From Bradyrhizobium sp. DOA9 (GTDB lineage: Bacteria; Pseudomonadota; Alphaproteobacteria; Rhizobiales; Xanthobacteraceae), in assembly GCF_000617845.2 (NCBI RefSeq), contig NZ_DF820425.1, positions 2,035,725 to 2,099,724 on the forward strand: a DNA stretch of 64,000 nucleotides, read 5' to 3'. This document shows, piece after piece, positions 8,036 to 16,879 of this stretch. Below the pieces are notes generated by a model. It saw nothing but the letters and a program-made list of their open reading frames with translations. It was not told where the DNA came from and searched no databases. The position numbers and the translations under genes are program-made. Position 1 is the first letter of the stretch, and every line of letters begins with the position of its first letter.

Positions 8036-9262
8036 ATGAACTGGCACGGCCGCATCGCTACCCTTCTCGTCGTTGGGACCTTCATTGCATCTTGTCCGCC
8101 CACGCGCGCCGCCGAGCTCTCCGGCAGCGTGGTCCGGATCGGCATCATCAACGACCAGACCGGGCCATTGTCCGACCTGTCGGGATCGGGCTCCGTTGCG
8201 GCAGCCAAGATGGCGGCGGAAGATTTTCAGAAATTGGTGCCGTCGATCAAGGTCGAGATCTTGGCCGCCGACCACCAGAACAAGCCCGATATCGGCGTCG
8301 GCATTGTGCGGAAATGGTTCGACGTCGACGGCGTCGACATGGTCGCCGACATCTCCAATTCGGCGGTGGGGCTGGCGATCCAGTCGCTGGCGCGCGACAA
8401 GAACAGGATCGCGGTCTATTCGGCGGTGGCGACCACCGAGCTGACGGGCAAGCAATGTTCGCGAAACGGCCTGGCCTGGCTGCACGATTCCTACAATCTG
8501 GTGTCGGGACCGATCCGCACCCTGGTCAGCCAGGGTTACGACACCTGGTTCTTCATCGCGGCCGATTACGCGTTCGGCAAGAACATGGTGTCGGAATCGC
8601 AGCGCGTGCTGGCGGCGGCCGGCGGCAAGTCGCTCGGCGCGGTGTATCACCCGATCGGCAACGCGGACTACAGCTCGTTCATCCTGCAGGCGAAGGCCTC
8701 TGGCGCGAAGGCGATCGCCTTCGCCAATGCCGGCGACCAGCTGGTCAACCTGATGAAGCAGTGGAACGAGTTCGGCATGAACACGGGAAGCCAGAAGCCC
8801 GTGGCCGAGCTGATGTTCGACACCGATGTTCATGCCATGGGGCCGAAAACCGCCATGGGGCTGACCACGCTGACGGCATGGTACTGGGCCTTGGATGACG
8901 AGAGCAGGGCGTTCGGCCAGCGCTTCTTCAAGCTTCGTAACGCCATGCCCACGGCGCCGCAGGCCGCCGTCTATTCCGGCGTCAGCCATTATCTGAAAGC
9001 CATCGCTGCCGTAGGCACGGATGCAACGGATCCAGTGCTGGAGAAGATGCGTGCGACGCCCGTCGACGATTTCTACGCACGCGGCGCGAGATTGCGCGAG
9101 GACGGCAAGCTCGTGCACGACTTCTACCTCGTGCAGGTGAAGGATCCGTCCGAGGTCAAGGCGCCCTGGGAGTACTATAACGTGCTCGAGAAAATCCCAA
9201 GCGGCGAAGTCTACGCCTCCTTGGCTGACAGTGAATGCCCGCTGGTCAAGCGGGGCAATTGA
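8036..9262 (+). CDS. Branched-chain amino-acid-type ABC substrate-binding protein (orphan)
   Basis: A 408-residue periplasmic binding protein of the Leu/Ile/Val receptor family. It has a signal peptide (MNWHGRIATLLVVG, cleavage near the Ala-rich region before ELSGSV), then VRIGIINDQTGPLSDLSG, the family's opening strand and ligand loop. No permease or ATPase gene lies beside it, so it must share a transport core encoded elsewhere or act in sensing. It sits 52 bases after the isonitrile-hydratase-like gene on the same strand and may be co-transcribed. In soil bacteria such proteins often bind aromatic or amide compounds rather than amino acids. Confidence 0.86.
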   Translation: MNWHGRIATLLVVGTFIASCPPTRAAELSGSVVRIGIINDQTGPLSDLSGSGSVAAAKMAAEDFQKLVPSIKVEILAADHQNKPDIGVGIVRKWFDVDGVDMVADISNSAVGLAIQSLARDKNRIAVYSAVATTELTGKQCSRNGLAWLHDSYNLVSGPIRTLVSQGYDTWFFIAADYAFGKNMVSESQRVLAAAGGKSLGAVYHPIGNADYSSFILQAKASGAKAIAFANAGDQLVNLMKQWNEFGMNTGSQKPVAELMFDTDVHAMGPKTAMGLTTLTAWYWALDDESRAFGQRFFKLRNAMPTAPQAAVYSGVSHYLKAIAAVGTDATDPVLEKMRATPVDDFYARGARLREDGKLVHDFYLVQVKDPSEVKAPWEYYNVLEKIPSGEVYASLADSECPLVKRGN

Positions 9263-9908
9263 GGTGGGAGTGCCAACCCCGCGACCTGATCGATAATCGT
9301 GATCGTGGGGCTTGGTCGGCGCGCATTACGGTGACGGTGCTGGACCGCACCAAACTCCGACCGTGCATCGGCCACCGCCGGAGAAAACAAAAGTCCTGAC
9401 GAGCCTCGACCGCGCAAGTCGCTCGCCGCCGAAAGGCGCAGCCAGACCCCGGCCTGTCCGACCTGCTGCGATGATGCCACTATGCTCCTGTTCTGCCCGA
9501 CAAAGCAAATCACGGGAGACGTCTTTCGGAATGGGCGGCAACGATCGCGGCCAATTCTCTTCGGCTCGCGTGGGCGAGCCGGACAGGCGATTCAGACCAC
9601 GATCTCCCGGCTTTTTGGCTCTTGAATTCCTGCCCGACCCGCACCTCATCCCGCCGCCCACCTAACCCATTGATATTGCAACCATCGTCTACTGTGCATG
9701 GGGTTGTTTTCGCGAGTTTTGAGGTCGGGCCCGCCTGTTGCAGCGCGAAGGCGCGGTTTGCTGCCCCACAAGTCCCTTGCGTGCCTCCCGGGGTCGGCTA
9801 CCGTTGCGGGGCTAGCCATTGCGGCAGTCGACGTTTTGATTCACGTTTTTTAGCATCCGATTGTTCGGCGCCGCTTTTGGCGCGACGCCCAGCGAACGAG
9901 GCGGGGCC
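9263..9908. other. Long intergenic region with no convincing gene
   Basis: These 646 bases contain only short overlapping frames on both strands with no good ribosome-binding site and no recognisable protein. A small hairpin-capable sequence (GGCGCCGCTTTTGGCGC) lies just upstream of the OpgC gene. The region may hold the opgC promoter. Confidence 0.5.
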
Positions 9909-11120
9909 ATGATCACACGGGACCAGTCGGCATTGTTGGCGCCGGTCGAGCGCGATTTGCGGCTCGATCTCTTCCGCGGCATCGGCTTGTGGATGATCTT
10001 CCTCGACCACATCCCGCACGATGTCGTGGCCTGGTTGACGCTGCGCAATTTCGGCTTCAGCGATACCGCCGAGTTCTTCCTCTTCATCTCCGGCTATCTC
10101 GTCGGCTGGATCTACGGGCCGATCGTCGCCGGCGGCTGGTTCCTCGCCGCGCTCAAGCGGCTGTGGCGCCGCGCGGCGGAGATGTACGTCGCCCACATCA
10201 TGCTGTTCCTGCTGTTCACTGCGCAGATCGCCCGCACCGCGCGCCGTTTCGACAATCCGATGTACGCGCACGAGTTCAACGTGTTCAATTTCCTGGCGCA
10301 TCCGGACGAGCTGATCGGGCAGGCGATCCTGCTGAAATACAAGCCGGTCAATCTCGACGTGCTGCCGCTCTACATCACGCTGGTGTTGGCCGCGCCCTTC
10401 ATCGTGTGGTGCCTGGTGCGGCGGCCGAACCTGACGCTCGCCGGCTCGGTGGTGCTCTACATTCTGTCGCGCTGGTTCGACTGGAACGTGGCGTCCTATC
10501 CGCCCGGCAGCCACTGGTACTTCAATCCGTTCTGCTGGCAGCTGATGTTCGTGTTCGCGGCCTGGTGCGGCATCGGCCAGATCGACAAGATCGCCCGATG
10601 GGTATGGTCGAAGCCAGCGATGGCGCTGGCCGCGGCCTGGCTCGTCTTCGCGCTTTTGATCGTGATGACCTGGCACGTCCACGCGCTCGAAGCCCTGATC
10701 CCGAGATGGATGATCAAGGCGATCTACCCGATCGACAAGACCGACCTCGACATGCTGCGCTTCACCCATTTCCTGGCGCTGGCGATCTGGGTGACCTACT
10801 TCGTCTCGCGCAAATGGCGGCCGCTGTATCGCGGCTGGCTGCGCCCGGTGATCCTCTGCGGCCAGCATTCGCTGCCGATCTTCTGCCTGGGCGTGTTCCT
10901 GTCGTTCTCGGCGCACTGGATCCTGACCCAGTACAACAAGGGAGTCTGGGAGCAGCTTGCCGTCTCCATCGCCGGCATCCTCATCATGATTGGCGCGGCC
11001 TGGCTGCTCGACCGGGCCAAGCAGGTGCCGGACCTGTTCGTGAAGGTGACGGAGGTCGAGGAGGCGGCATTGGAGAGCTCGCCGGCGGCGACGGCCGCGG
11101 CAGTGCCTGCGGCTCGTTGA
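9909..11120 (+). CDS. opgC: OpgC-family membrane protein (glucan succinyltransferase type)
   Basis: A 403-residue integral membrane protein with about ten hydrophobic helices. The N-terminus has the OpgC signature: DLFRGIGLWMIFLDHIPHDV followed by FGFSDTAEFFLFISGYLVG. Family members transfer succinyl or similar groups to periplasmic glucans, whose synthesis responds to low osmolarity and affects host interaction in rhizobia. The ATG at 9909 (MITRDQ) follows a G-rich AGGCGGGG; the upstream frame opening adds only unconserved residues. The C-terminal about 30 residues are Ala/Glu-rich and probably cytoplasmic. The DUF2059 gene starts 41 bases downstream. Confidence 0.87.
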   Translation: MITRDQSALLAPVERDLRLDLFRGIGLWMIFLDHIPHDVVAWLTLRNFGFSDTAEFFLFISGYLVGWIYGPIVAGGWFLAALKRLWRRAAEMYVAHIMLFLLFTAQIARTARRFDNPMYAHEFNVFNFLAHPDELIGQAILLKYKPVNLDVLPLYITLVLAAPFIVWCLVRRPNLTLAGSVVLYILSRWFDWNVASYPPGSHWYFNPFCWQLMFVFAAWCGIGQIDKIARWVWSKPAMALAAAWLVFALLIVMTWHVHALEALIPRWMIKAIYPIDKTDLDMLRFTHFLALAIWVTYFVSRKWRPLYRGWLRPVILCGQHSLPIFCLGVFLSFSAHWILTQYNKGVWEQLAVSIAGILIMIGAAWLLDRAKQVPDLFVKVTEVEEAALESSPAATAAAVPAAR

Positions 11121-11161
11121 AACATCGCGCACCCGGCTTCCATGGGGCGAAGGAGAGATTC

Positions 11162-11650
11162 ATGTCGAGACGTGCGTTGACCATAGCCGGCGTCCTGCTG
11201 CTCCTCACCTGCGCTGCAACGGCACAGACCCCCTCGCCGGAGGCAATGGACGCGGCCCGCAAGCTCGTGGTCACCTTGAAGATCGCGGACCCCTATCGCG
11301 CGCTATTGCCGCAGCTGGTGCTCAAGCTTCGCCCGGTGGTTGCGCAGGACCGGCCGGAGATCGAGCGCGACTATGACGCGATGACGGCCGCCGGCTCCGA
11401 GATTTACGCCCCGGCCCTTGCGGCGATCACCGACCAGATCGCCGCGCTCTATGCTGCGAGCTTCAGCGTCGACGAGCTGCGCCAGATCGAGGCGTTCTAT
11501 GCCCAGCCCGCGGGGCAGAAATTCCTGGCGAAGTCGGATGCGCTGGCGCAGGCGAGCGCGCAGGTCGGTCAGGACGTCAGCCAGAAGGTCGCCGACGACT
11601 TGAAGCTGCGCCTGATCGAGTCGCTCCGGCAGAAGGGGCGCAAGCCCTGA
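11162..11650 (+). CDS. Secreted DUF2059-domain protein
   Basis: A 162-residue exported protein. The signal peptide is clear (MSRRALTIAGVLLLLTCAATAQT, cleavage after ATA or AQ). The mature part is helical, and the DUF2059 core (about residues 75-140) contains SFSVDELRQIEAFYAQPAGQ, the recognisable FxxxE...FY..P.G pattern. The function of DUF2059 proteins is not established. GGAGAG precedes the ATG. It lies close behind opgC in the same direction, so an envelope role is plausible. Confidence 0.85.
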   Translation: MSRRALTIAGVLLLLTCAATAQTPSPEAMDAARKLVVTLKIADPYRALLPQLVLKLRPVVAQDRPEIERDYDAMTAAGSEIYAPALAAITDQIAALYAASFSVDELRQIEAFYAQPAGQKFLAKSDALAQASAQVGQDVSQKVADDLKLRLIESLRQKGRKP

Positions 11651-11752
11651 GCCTGCCGCGTGCAATTTGACGGCGCTGACAGCGCCGATTACGCTCCGCG
11701 GAACACGAAAGAGCGCAGCCTTTGTGGCGAGCGAAAATTCCACGGGGAAGAA

Positions 11753-13366
11753 ATGACCGTCGACACCGCCGTCACCATCTCGAAAGCGCGCGAGCATTCC
11801 ATCGGCGATCTCCTGCGCCGCTCCGCAGGCCGCGAGCCGAACAAGCTCGCGGTGAGCTGCGGCGAAGTCAGCTGGAGCTTTGCCGAGATGGACGCGATCT
11901 GCAACCGGCTCGGCCGCGGCCTGCTCGGGCTCGGCGTGAACAAGGGCGACCGTCTCGCCGTGCTCTCGCGCAACTCGCACGCCTTCGCGGCGCTGCGCTT
12001 CGCGGCGGCGCGGATCGGCGCGGTGCTGGTGCCGATCAACTTCATGCTCAATCCGGACGAGATCAATTTCATCCTGAAGAGCTCCGGCGCCAAGCTGCTC
12101 GCGACCGGTCCCGACTTCGTCGAGCCGGCACGCGCGGCGAGCGCGAAGGATTGCGCGGTCGAGAAGATGATCTGGCTGCCGGGCGAGGATCCAGCCGCGC
12201 CGCCCGCAGGCCTCACCAGCTTCGACGATCTCCTGCATCCCGACGGCTCGTTCCTGGACGCCTCGGTCGATAGCCGCGATCTCGCGCAGATCGTCTACAC
12301 CTCAGGCACGGAATCGCTGCCCAAGGGCGCGATGCTGACCCATGAAGCCGTGATGTGGCAGTATGTCAGCTGCATCATCGACGGCGGCATGAGTGTGGAC
12401 GACAAGGTCCTGCACGCTTTGCCGCTCTATCATTGCGCCCAGCTGGATGTGTTCCTGGGGCCGCAGGTGTATCTCGGCGCCTCCGGTGTCATCACCGGCA
12501 AGCCGACCGCCGACAACATCCTGGCGCTGATCCAGGCGCACAGGATCACCTCGTTCTTCGCACCGCCGACGATCTGGATCGCGATGCTGCGCTCGCCGAA
12601 CTTCGACAAGACCGATCTGTCGACGTTGCAGAAGGGCTATTACGGCGCCTCGATCATGCCGGTGGAGGTGCTGCTCGAATTGCAGCGCCGGCTGCCTGCC
12701 GTGAAGTTCTGGAATTTCTACGGCCAGACCGAGATCGCGCCGCTCGCGACCGTGCTGCGCCCCGAGGATCAGCTGCGCAAGGCCGGCTCCGCCGGCAAGC
12801 CCGTGATCAATGTCGAGACGCGGGTCGTCAATACGGCGATGGAGGACGTCGAGGTCGGTGAAGTCGGCGAGATCGTGCATCGCTCGCCGCATCTGCTCTC
12901 CGGCTATTACAACGATCCGGTCAAGACCGCGGCGGCGTTCTCCGGCGGCTGGTTTCATTCCGGCGATCTCGCCACCGTCGACGAGGAAGGCCACATCACC
13001 GTGGTCGACCGCGTCAAGGACATGATCAAGACCGGCGGCGAGAACGTCGCGAGCCGCGAGGTCGAGGAGATGGTCTACCGCATCCCCGCCGTCTCGGAGG
13101 TCGCGGTGGTCGGCCTGCCCGATCCGCGCTGGATCGAGGCGGTGACCGCCATCGTCGTGGTCAAGACCGGGGCAAAGCTCGACGAAGACACCGTCATCAG
13201 GCATTGCGCCGGCCATATGGCCCATTTCAAGGTGCCCAAGCGCGTGATCTTCGTGGACGCCCTGCCGAAGAATCCGAGCGGCAAGCTGCTCAAGCGCGAG
13301 CTGCGCCAGCGCTTCGTCGGCGGCGAAACGCTCGACAAGGCGGTGCAGAAGAGCTTTGGGACGTAG
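11753..13366 (+). CDS. AMP-dependent acyl-CoA synthetase/ligase
   Basis: A 537-residue enzyme that activates a carboxylic acid as acyl-AMP and then forms the CoA thioester. Motifs of the ANL family are visible: phosphate loop YTSGTESLPKGAM (with ES where TG is usual), YGQTEI, the hinge GDLATVDEEGH...DRVKDMIKTGGENV, and the C-terminal catalytic lysine in PKNPSGKLLKRE. The ATG at 11753 (MTVDTAV) has GGGGAAG before it; the frame opens 93 bases earlier without a better site. The substrate could be a fatty, branched or aromatic acid. Neighbours give no clue. Confidence 0.87.
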   Translation: MTVDTAVTISKAREHSIGDLLRRSAGREPNKLAVSCGEVSWSFAEMDAICNRLGRGLLGLGVNKGDRLAVLSRNSHAFAALRFAAARIGAVLVPINFMLNPDEINFILKSSGAKLLATGPDFVEPARAASAKDCAVEKMIWLPGEDPAAPPAGLTSFDDLLHPDGSFLDASVDSRDLAQIVYTSGTESLPKGAMLTHEAVMWQYVSCIIDGGMSVDDKVLHALPLYHCAQLDVFLGPQVYLGASGVITGKPTADNILALIQAHRITSFFAPPTIWIAMLRSPNFDKTDLSTLQKGYYGASIMPVEVLLELQRRLPAVKFWNFYGQTEIAPLATVLRPEDQLRKAGSAGKPVINVETRVVNTAMEDVEVGEVGEIVHRSPHLLSGYYNDPVKTAAAFSGGWFHSGDLATVDEEGHITVVDRVKDMIKTGGENVASREVEEMVYRIPAVSEVAVVGLPDPRWIEAVTAIVVVKTGAKLDEDTVIRHCAGHMAHFKVPKRVIFVDALPKNPSGKLLKRELRQRFVGGETLDKAVQKSFGT

Positions 13367-13402
13367 CAAGCGCCGTTCCGGCGCCGTCGCGGCGGAACTC
13401 GC

Positions 13403-14353
13403 CTACTCGGCCTCGCCAGCCAGCTTCCTGACATCGTCGGGCGTCGCTCCGAAACGGCGGCGAAACGCGCGATGGAAGTAGGAGACGTCGTGAAATCCAG
13501 CGAGGTGCGCGATCTCGATGATCTTGCGCGAGCGCAGGCTCGGGTTCCGAAGCAACCGTTCGGCGCGCACTAATCGTTGCTCCAGAACGAAGCCGCTAAA
13601 GGTGATGCCGGCCTTCTCGAACAGCAACTGGATCGTGCGCGCGCTGATTCTGTGTGTGGCTGCAAGGTCGGACAGCGACAATGCGGCGCTGTCCAGCTGC
13701 GCCAGGATGTCGGCCTTGATGGCTTCGAAGCGCGCTGCCGCGAGGCCGCGCAGTCGCGCCTCCTCGGCGACATCGCCGCGCGCTCCGATCATCAGCACGG
13801 CGAGGTCGAACAGGTGCTGCGAGACCGCATCCAGCTCTGCCGGCGCGAGCTTGTCCGCGTGCGCATGCGCGAGGTCGTAATACCGCAGGAACATCGACGT
13901 GATCGGGCTGGCGCCAGGGATCGCCCGTGCAATCAGGTCCTCGGCGTTCGGGCACGCGCGCAGCAGCGCCTTGCGCGGCAGCAACGCGGTCTGAAAATTG
14001 CCGTGCGCGATCTGGGTGATGCATGCACCCTTGATCGAGGGGTCACCGATCGTGATGTCTCCGGCGGCGACCTCCAGCGGGCGCCTTCCCATGGCCCCGC
14101 TCAGCGCCGAATTGGGCGACATGACGACCACCAATTCGTCGTTGGTACCCATGGACACGAAGCTCATCGGCGTACCGTGGGAGGCGGACAGCCTCACGCG
14201 CGGAAGGATGGCGGGCCTGATGGTCCGGTGCACTGGGCCGTCTCCGATCGGGACGAAATCGGTCCCCATCACCTGCCGGCAGAACTGTTCGCGCCAGCCC
14301 TCATAGGCCGGTCCCGTCGGATCGCCGCTGAATGAGAGCTGCGGCTGGGTCAT
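13403..14353 (-). CDS. AraC-family transcriptional regulator
   Basis: A 316-residue regulator with an N-terminal AraC-binding-like sensor domain (about residues 20-190) and a C-terminal double helix-turn-helix (about 210-312: LSDLAATHRISARTIQLLFE, then EIAHLAGFHDVSYFHRAFRR). The gene is convergent with the acyl-CoA synthetase, with only 36 bases between them. Its stop side contains GTTCCG...CGGAAC, too weak to call a terminator. No obvious target gene is divergent from it, so its regulon is unknown. Confidence 0.86.
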   Translation of the reverse strand: MTQPQLSFSGDPTGPAYEGWREQFCRQVMGTDFVPIGDGPVHRTIRPAILPRVRLSASHGTPMSFVSMGTNDELVVVMSPNSALSGAMGRRPLEVAAGDITIGDPSIKGACITQIAHGNFQTALLPRKALLRACPNAEDLIARAIPGASPITSMFLRYYDLAHAHADKLAPAELDAVSQHLFDLAVLMIGARGDVAEEARLRGLAAARFEAIKADILAQLDSAALSLSDLAATHRISARTIQLLFEKAGITFSGFVLEQRLVRAERLLRNPSLRSRKIIEIAHLAGFHDVSYFHRAFRRRFGATPDDVRKLAGEAE

Positions 14354-14556
14354 CGATCGCTGGAACGCCTATTGCCGATTCATTGCGGTACATACTTTCG
14401 TAGGCGCGCCGGGGATGCGGCAACTCAAAAAGTGCCAGATTGCGCGAAAAACCACTCGCAACTACGCGCGGAGCCAGCGACCAGGTGCCGCAGCCTGCTT
14501 ATTGGGCAGATCGAAGGCGGGTACCTTGCGCCGCGACCGCTGTACGGCGCTCTGGC

Positions 14557-15798
14557 TCAATACTTCTTCACCGTCGCGCCGAAGGCCAGCCATAGCGCGA
14601 TCGACGCCAGGCCAAAGCCGCCCAGCAGCAGGAAGGTCGGCCCATAGCCGATCCATTGCGCGATCCAGCCGCCGAGGGCGGGACTGAGGCTCGCGCCGAC
14701 GCCCTGCACCGTGATCACGGCGCCCTGGCCGAGATTGACGCGCCCGGTGCCGTTGAGCGAGCGCGCGACCATGCCGGGGACGGCGACCGTTTGCAGTCCG
14801 GTGCCGATGCCGTCGAGCACCTGCATCGGCACCACGCCCCACCATCCCGTGACGAAGAAGGCGAGCACGCCGCGGATGGGCAGGAACATGAAGGACACCA
14901 GGATCACCGGCCAGTAATTGCGCTTGCTCGCGGCCTTCATCGCAATCAGCGACGTCACGATCATCACGCCTTGTGCGATCACCACGGTGGTTGCGACGAA
15001 GCTCGGGCCGTTGGCCTGTCCCTCGGCGACCGCGGCAAGTCCGTACAGCGGCACGATCGCGGCATTGCCGAGATGGAACAGTGCAAGGGCGAGAGCCAGC
15101 ACGAGCAGCGCCTTGTGCCTCAGCAGCATCGTCATCGCATCCGGCGGCGCCTTGGAATCGTCCTCCTTGCTGCCGCGCGCGGCGCGATCGTCGATCGCCT
15201 TGGCGGGAATCATCAGCACGCAGGCGATGGCGATGGCACCGAACACGGCCGCCAGCGCGAACACGGCGACGTAGCCGAACTTGTAGCCGAGATAGCCCGA
15301 CAATGCGGCGCCGACCATGTTGCCGGCATGGTTGAAAGCCTGGTTGCGGCCGTTGAGTGCATTGAAGCCCTTCTGCTTGGCGATGCCGAGCGTGATGCCC
15401 ATGACCGCCGGCATGATCGCGGCGCTCGCCAGCGATTGCGCGACTTGCGAGAACGTCACCGCCCAGAAGTTTTGCGAGATCAGGATGATCGCGGATGCCG
15501 CCACCACGCAGATACCGGGAATGACCACCCACAGCCGCTTGTTGCGGCTGGAATCGATGATGCCGCCGATCGGCGTGGTGATCAGCATGCCCGCGACGTT
15601 GCCGATGGTCATCGCGGTGCCGATCAGCCCGCTGGCCCAGCCGCGCTCCTGGAGGAATACCCCGACGAACGGCCCAATGCCCGACTGCATGTCGGCCATG
15701 AAGAAGTTGAGCGCGTACAGGGGCCAGATGCGAGACGTTGAAGGGCGCGATGTCATCGAGACGCTGAACTTGATGCTGCCGATCGAATCGACTCGCAT
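14557..15798 (-). CDS. Major facilitator superfamily transporter
   Basis: A 413-residue, 12-helix membrane transporter. The first half shows the MFS-type GWASGLIGTAMTIGNVAGML and TPIGGIIDSSRNKRL (loop 2-3, similar to motif A). A long charged loop at about residues 200-220 separates the two six-helix halves. It ends ALWLAFGATVKKY. The neighbouring metallo-beta-lactamase gene is divergent (141 bases apart), so the two may share regulation. Substrate and direction of transport are not evident. Confidence 0.86.
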   Translation of the reverse strand: MRVDSIGSIKFSVSMTSRPSTSRIWPLYALNFFMADMQSGIGPFVGVFLQERGWASGLIGTAMTIGNVAGMLITTPIGGIIDSSRNKRLWVVIPGICVVAASAIILISQNFWAVTFSQVAQSLASAAIMPAVMGITLGIAKQKGFNALNGRNQAFNHAGNMVGAALSGYLGYKFGYVAVFALAAVFGAIAIACVLMIPAKAIDDRAARGSKEDDSKAPPDAMTMLLRHKALLVLALALALFHLGNAAIVPLYGLAAVAEGQANGPSFVATTVVIAQGVMIVTSLIAMKAASKRNYWPVILVSFMFLPIRGVLAFFVTGWWGVVPMQVLDGIGTGLQTVAVPGMVARSLNGTGRVNLGQGAVITVQGVGASLSPALGGWIAQWIGYGPTFLLLGGFGLASIALWLAFGATVKKY

Positions 15799-15939
15799 GA
15801 GACGGGCTCGGCGGGCGCTGCGGGTGCCCGGGGCGGACCAGAACCTAACCTGTGCTCATCGCGTTGGTTCCGGCTGCTCTTGCGATCGGGCGGCTGCGAC
15901 GTCATGTCTTGCAGAATGGACCCATGATGGATCACCGCG

Positions 15940-16743
15940 ATGCCCCTCTGGACCTGCGCAACCTGCGGCGCTCAATTCCCGGATAGCGGAAAACCCCCTG
16001 CGGCCTGTCCGATCTGCGAGGACGAGCGCCAGTTCGTCGGCTGGGACGGTCAAGCCTTCCTCACGCGCGAGGAGCTCGCGCGCAAGCACCGGCTGGTGGT
16101 GCGCGACGATCTCGGCCTGACCGGGATCGGGATGGAGCCGAGCTTTGCCATTGGCCAGCGCGCACTATTGGTGCCTGACGGCGACGGCTGCGTGATGTGG
16201 GATTGCATTCCGCTCGCGACCGACGAGGCCGTCCTTCACGTCGCAGCATTCGGCGGCCTCAAGGCCATCGCGATCTCGCATCCGCATTACTATGGCGCAG
16301 TCGCCGATTGGAGCGACACGTTCGGCGGCGTGCCGATCTATCTGCACGCCGACGATCGCGCCTTCGTCACGCGGCCACATCCGGCGATCGTGCACTGGAC
16401 CGGCGAAAGCCATCGCCTCTCCGACGACGTGCTGCTGCTGCGCACCGGCGGCCACTTCGCCGGGGCCACCGTGCTGCATCATGCGCGTGGGGCGGACGGC
16501 AAGGGCGCGCTGCTCACGGGGGATATCGCGCAGGTGACGATGGACCGGCGCTTCGTCAGCTTCATGTATTCCTATCCGAATTACATTCCGCTCAATGCCG
16601 CCGCGGTGCGGCGGATTGCATCGGCCGTCGAGCCGCTCGCCTTCGACCGGATCTACGGCGCCTGGTGGGGCCGCAACATCGCCAGCAGTGCCAAGGCGGC
16701 GTTTGCTGCGTCGGTGGCGCGCTATCTCGCGGTCATCGCCTGA
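15940..16743 (+). CDS. MBL-fold metallo-hydrolase with N-terminal zinc ribbon; active-site motif altered
   Basis: A 267-residue protein. Residues 6-26 form a rubredoxin-like ribbon (CATC...CPIC; Cys 6, 9, 23, 26). The rest resembles a metallo-beta-lactamase fold, with the conserved later elements GGHFAG (His172) and LLTGDI (Asp195). The usual HxHxDH motif reads HPHYYG at residues 114-119: the first two His remain, but Asp and His are replaced by Tyr and Gly. That should remove the second metal site. It may be a mono-metal or non-hydrolytic relative. It is divergent from the MFS gene. Confidence 0.8.
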   Translation: MPLWTCATCGAQFPDSGKPPAACPICEDERQFVGWDGQAFLTREELARKHRLVVRDDLGLTGIGMEPSFAIGQRALLVPDGDGCVMWDCIPLATDEAVLHVAAFGGLKAIAISHPHYYGAVADWSDTFGGVPIYLHADDRAFVTRPHPAIVHWTGESHRLSDDVLLLRTGGHFAGATVLHHARGADGKGALLTGDIAQVTMDRRFVSFMYSYPNYIPLNAAAVRRIASAVEPLAFDRIYGAWWGRNIASSAKAAFAASVARYLAVIA

Positions 16744-16879
16744 GCTGGATGATCTATCTTGCCGACGTCGAATAACTGTATTATAAGTACATTATATGAC
16801 GGCGGACGCGTCTGCCAAAGCCGGCATGATCGATGCATCGCGGACGCCGAGAAGGTCTCCGTGAGCGGGAGCTGGGTGC

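Noticed and set aside
9312..9665. 117-codon plus-strand frame in the 9263-9908 gap
   Set aside because: No start signal, a competing frame on the other strand, and no recognisable protein features.
13375..13398. GTTCCG...CGGAAC hairpin between convergent genes
   Set aside because: The stem is only six bases and no T-run follows, so it is too weak to call a terminator.
16797..16865. Short 22-codon frame upstream of the MetX-like gene
   Set aside because: No ribosome-binding site and no features; more likely leader sequence.
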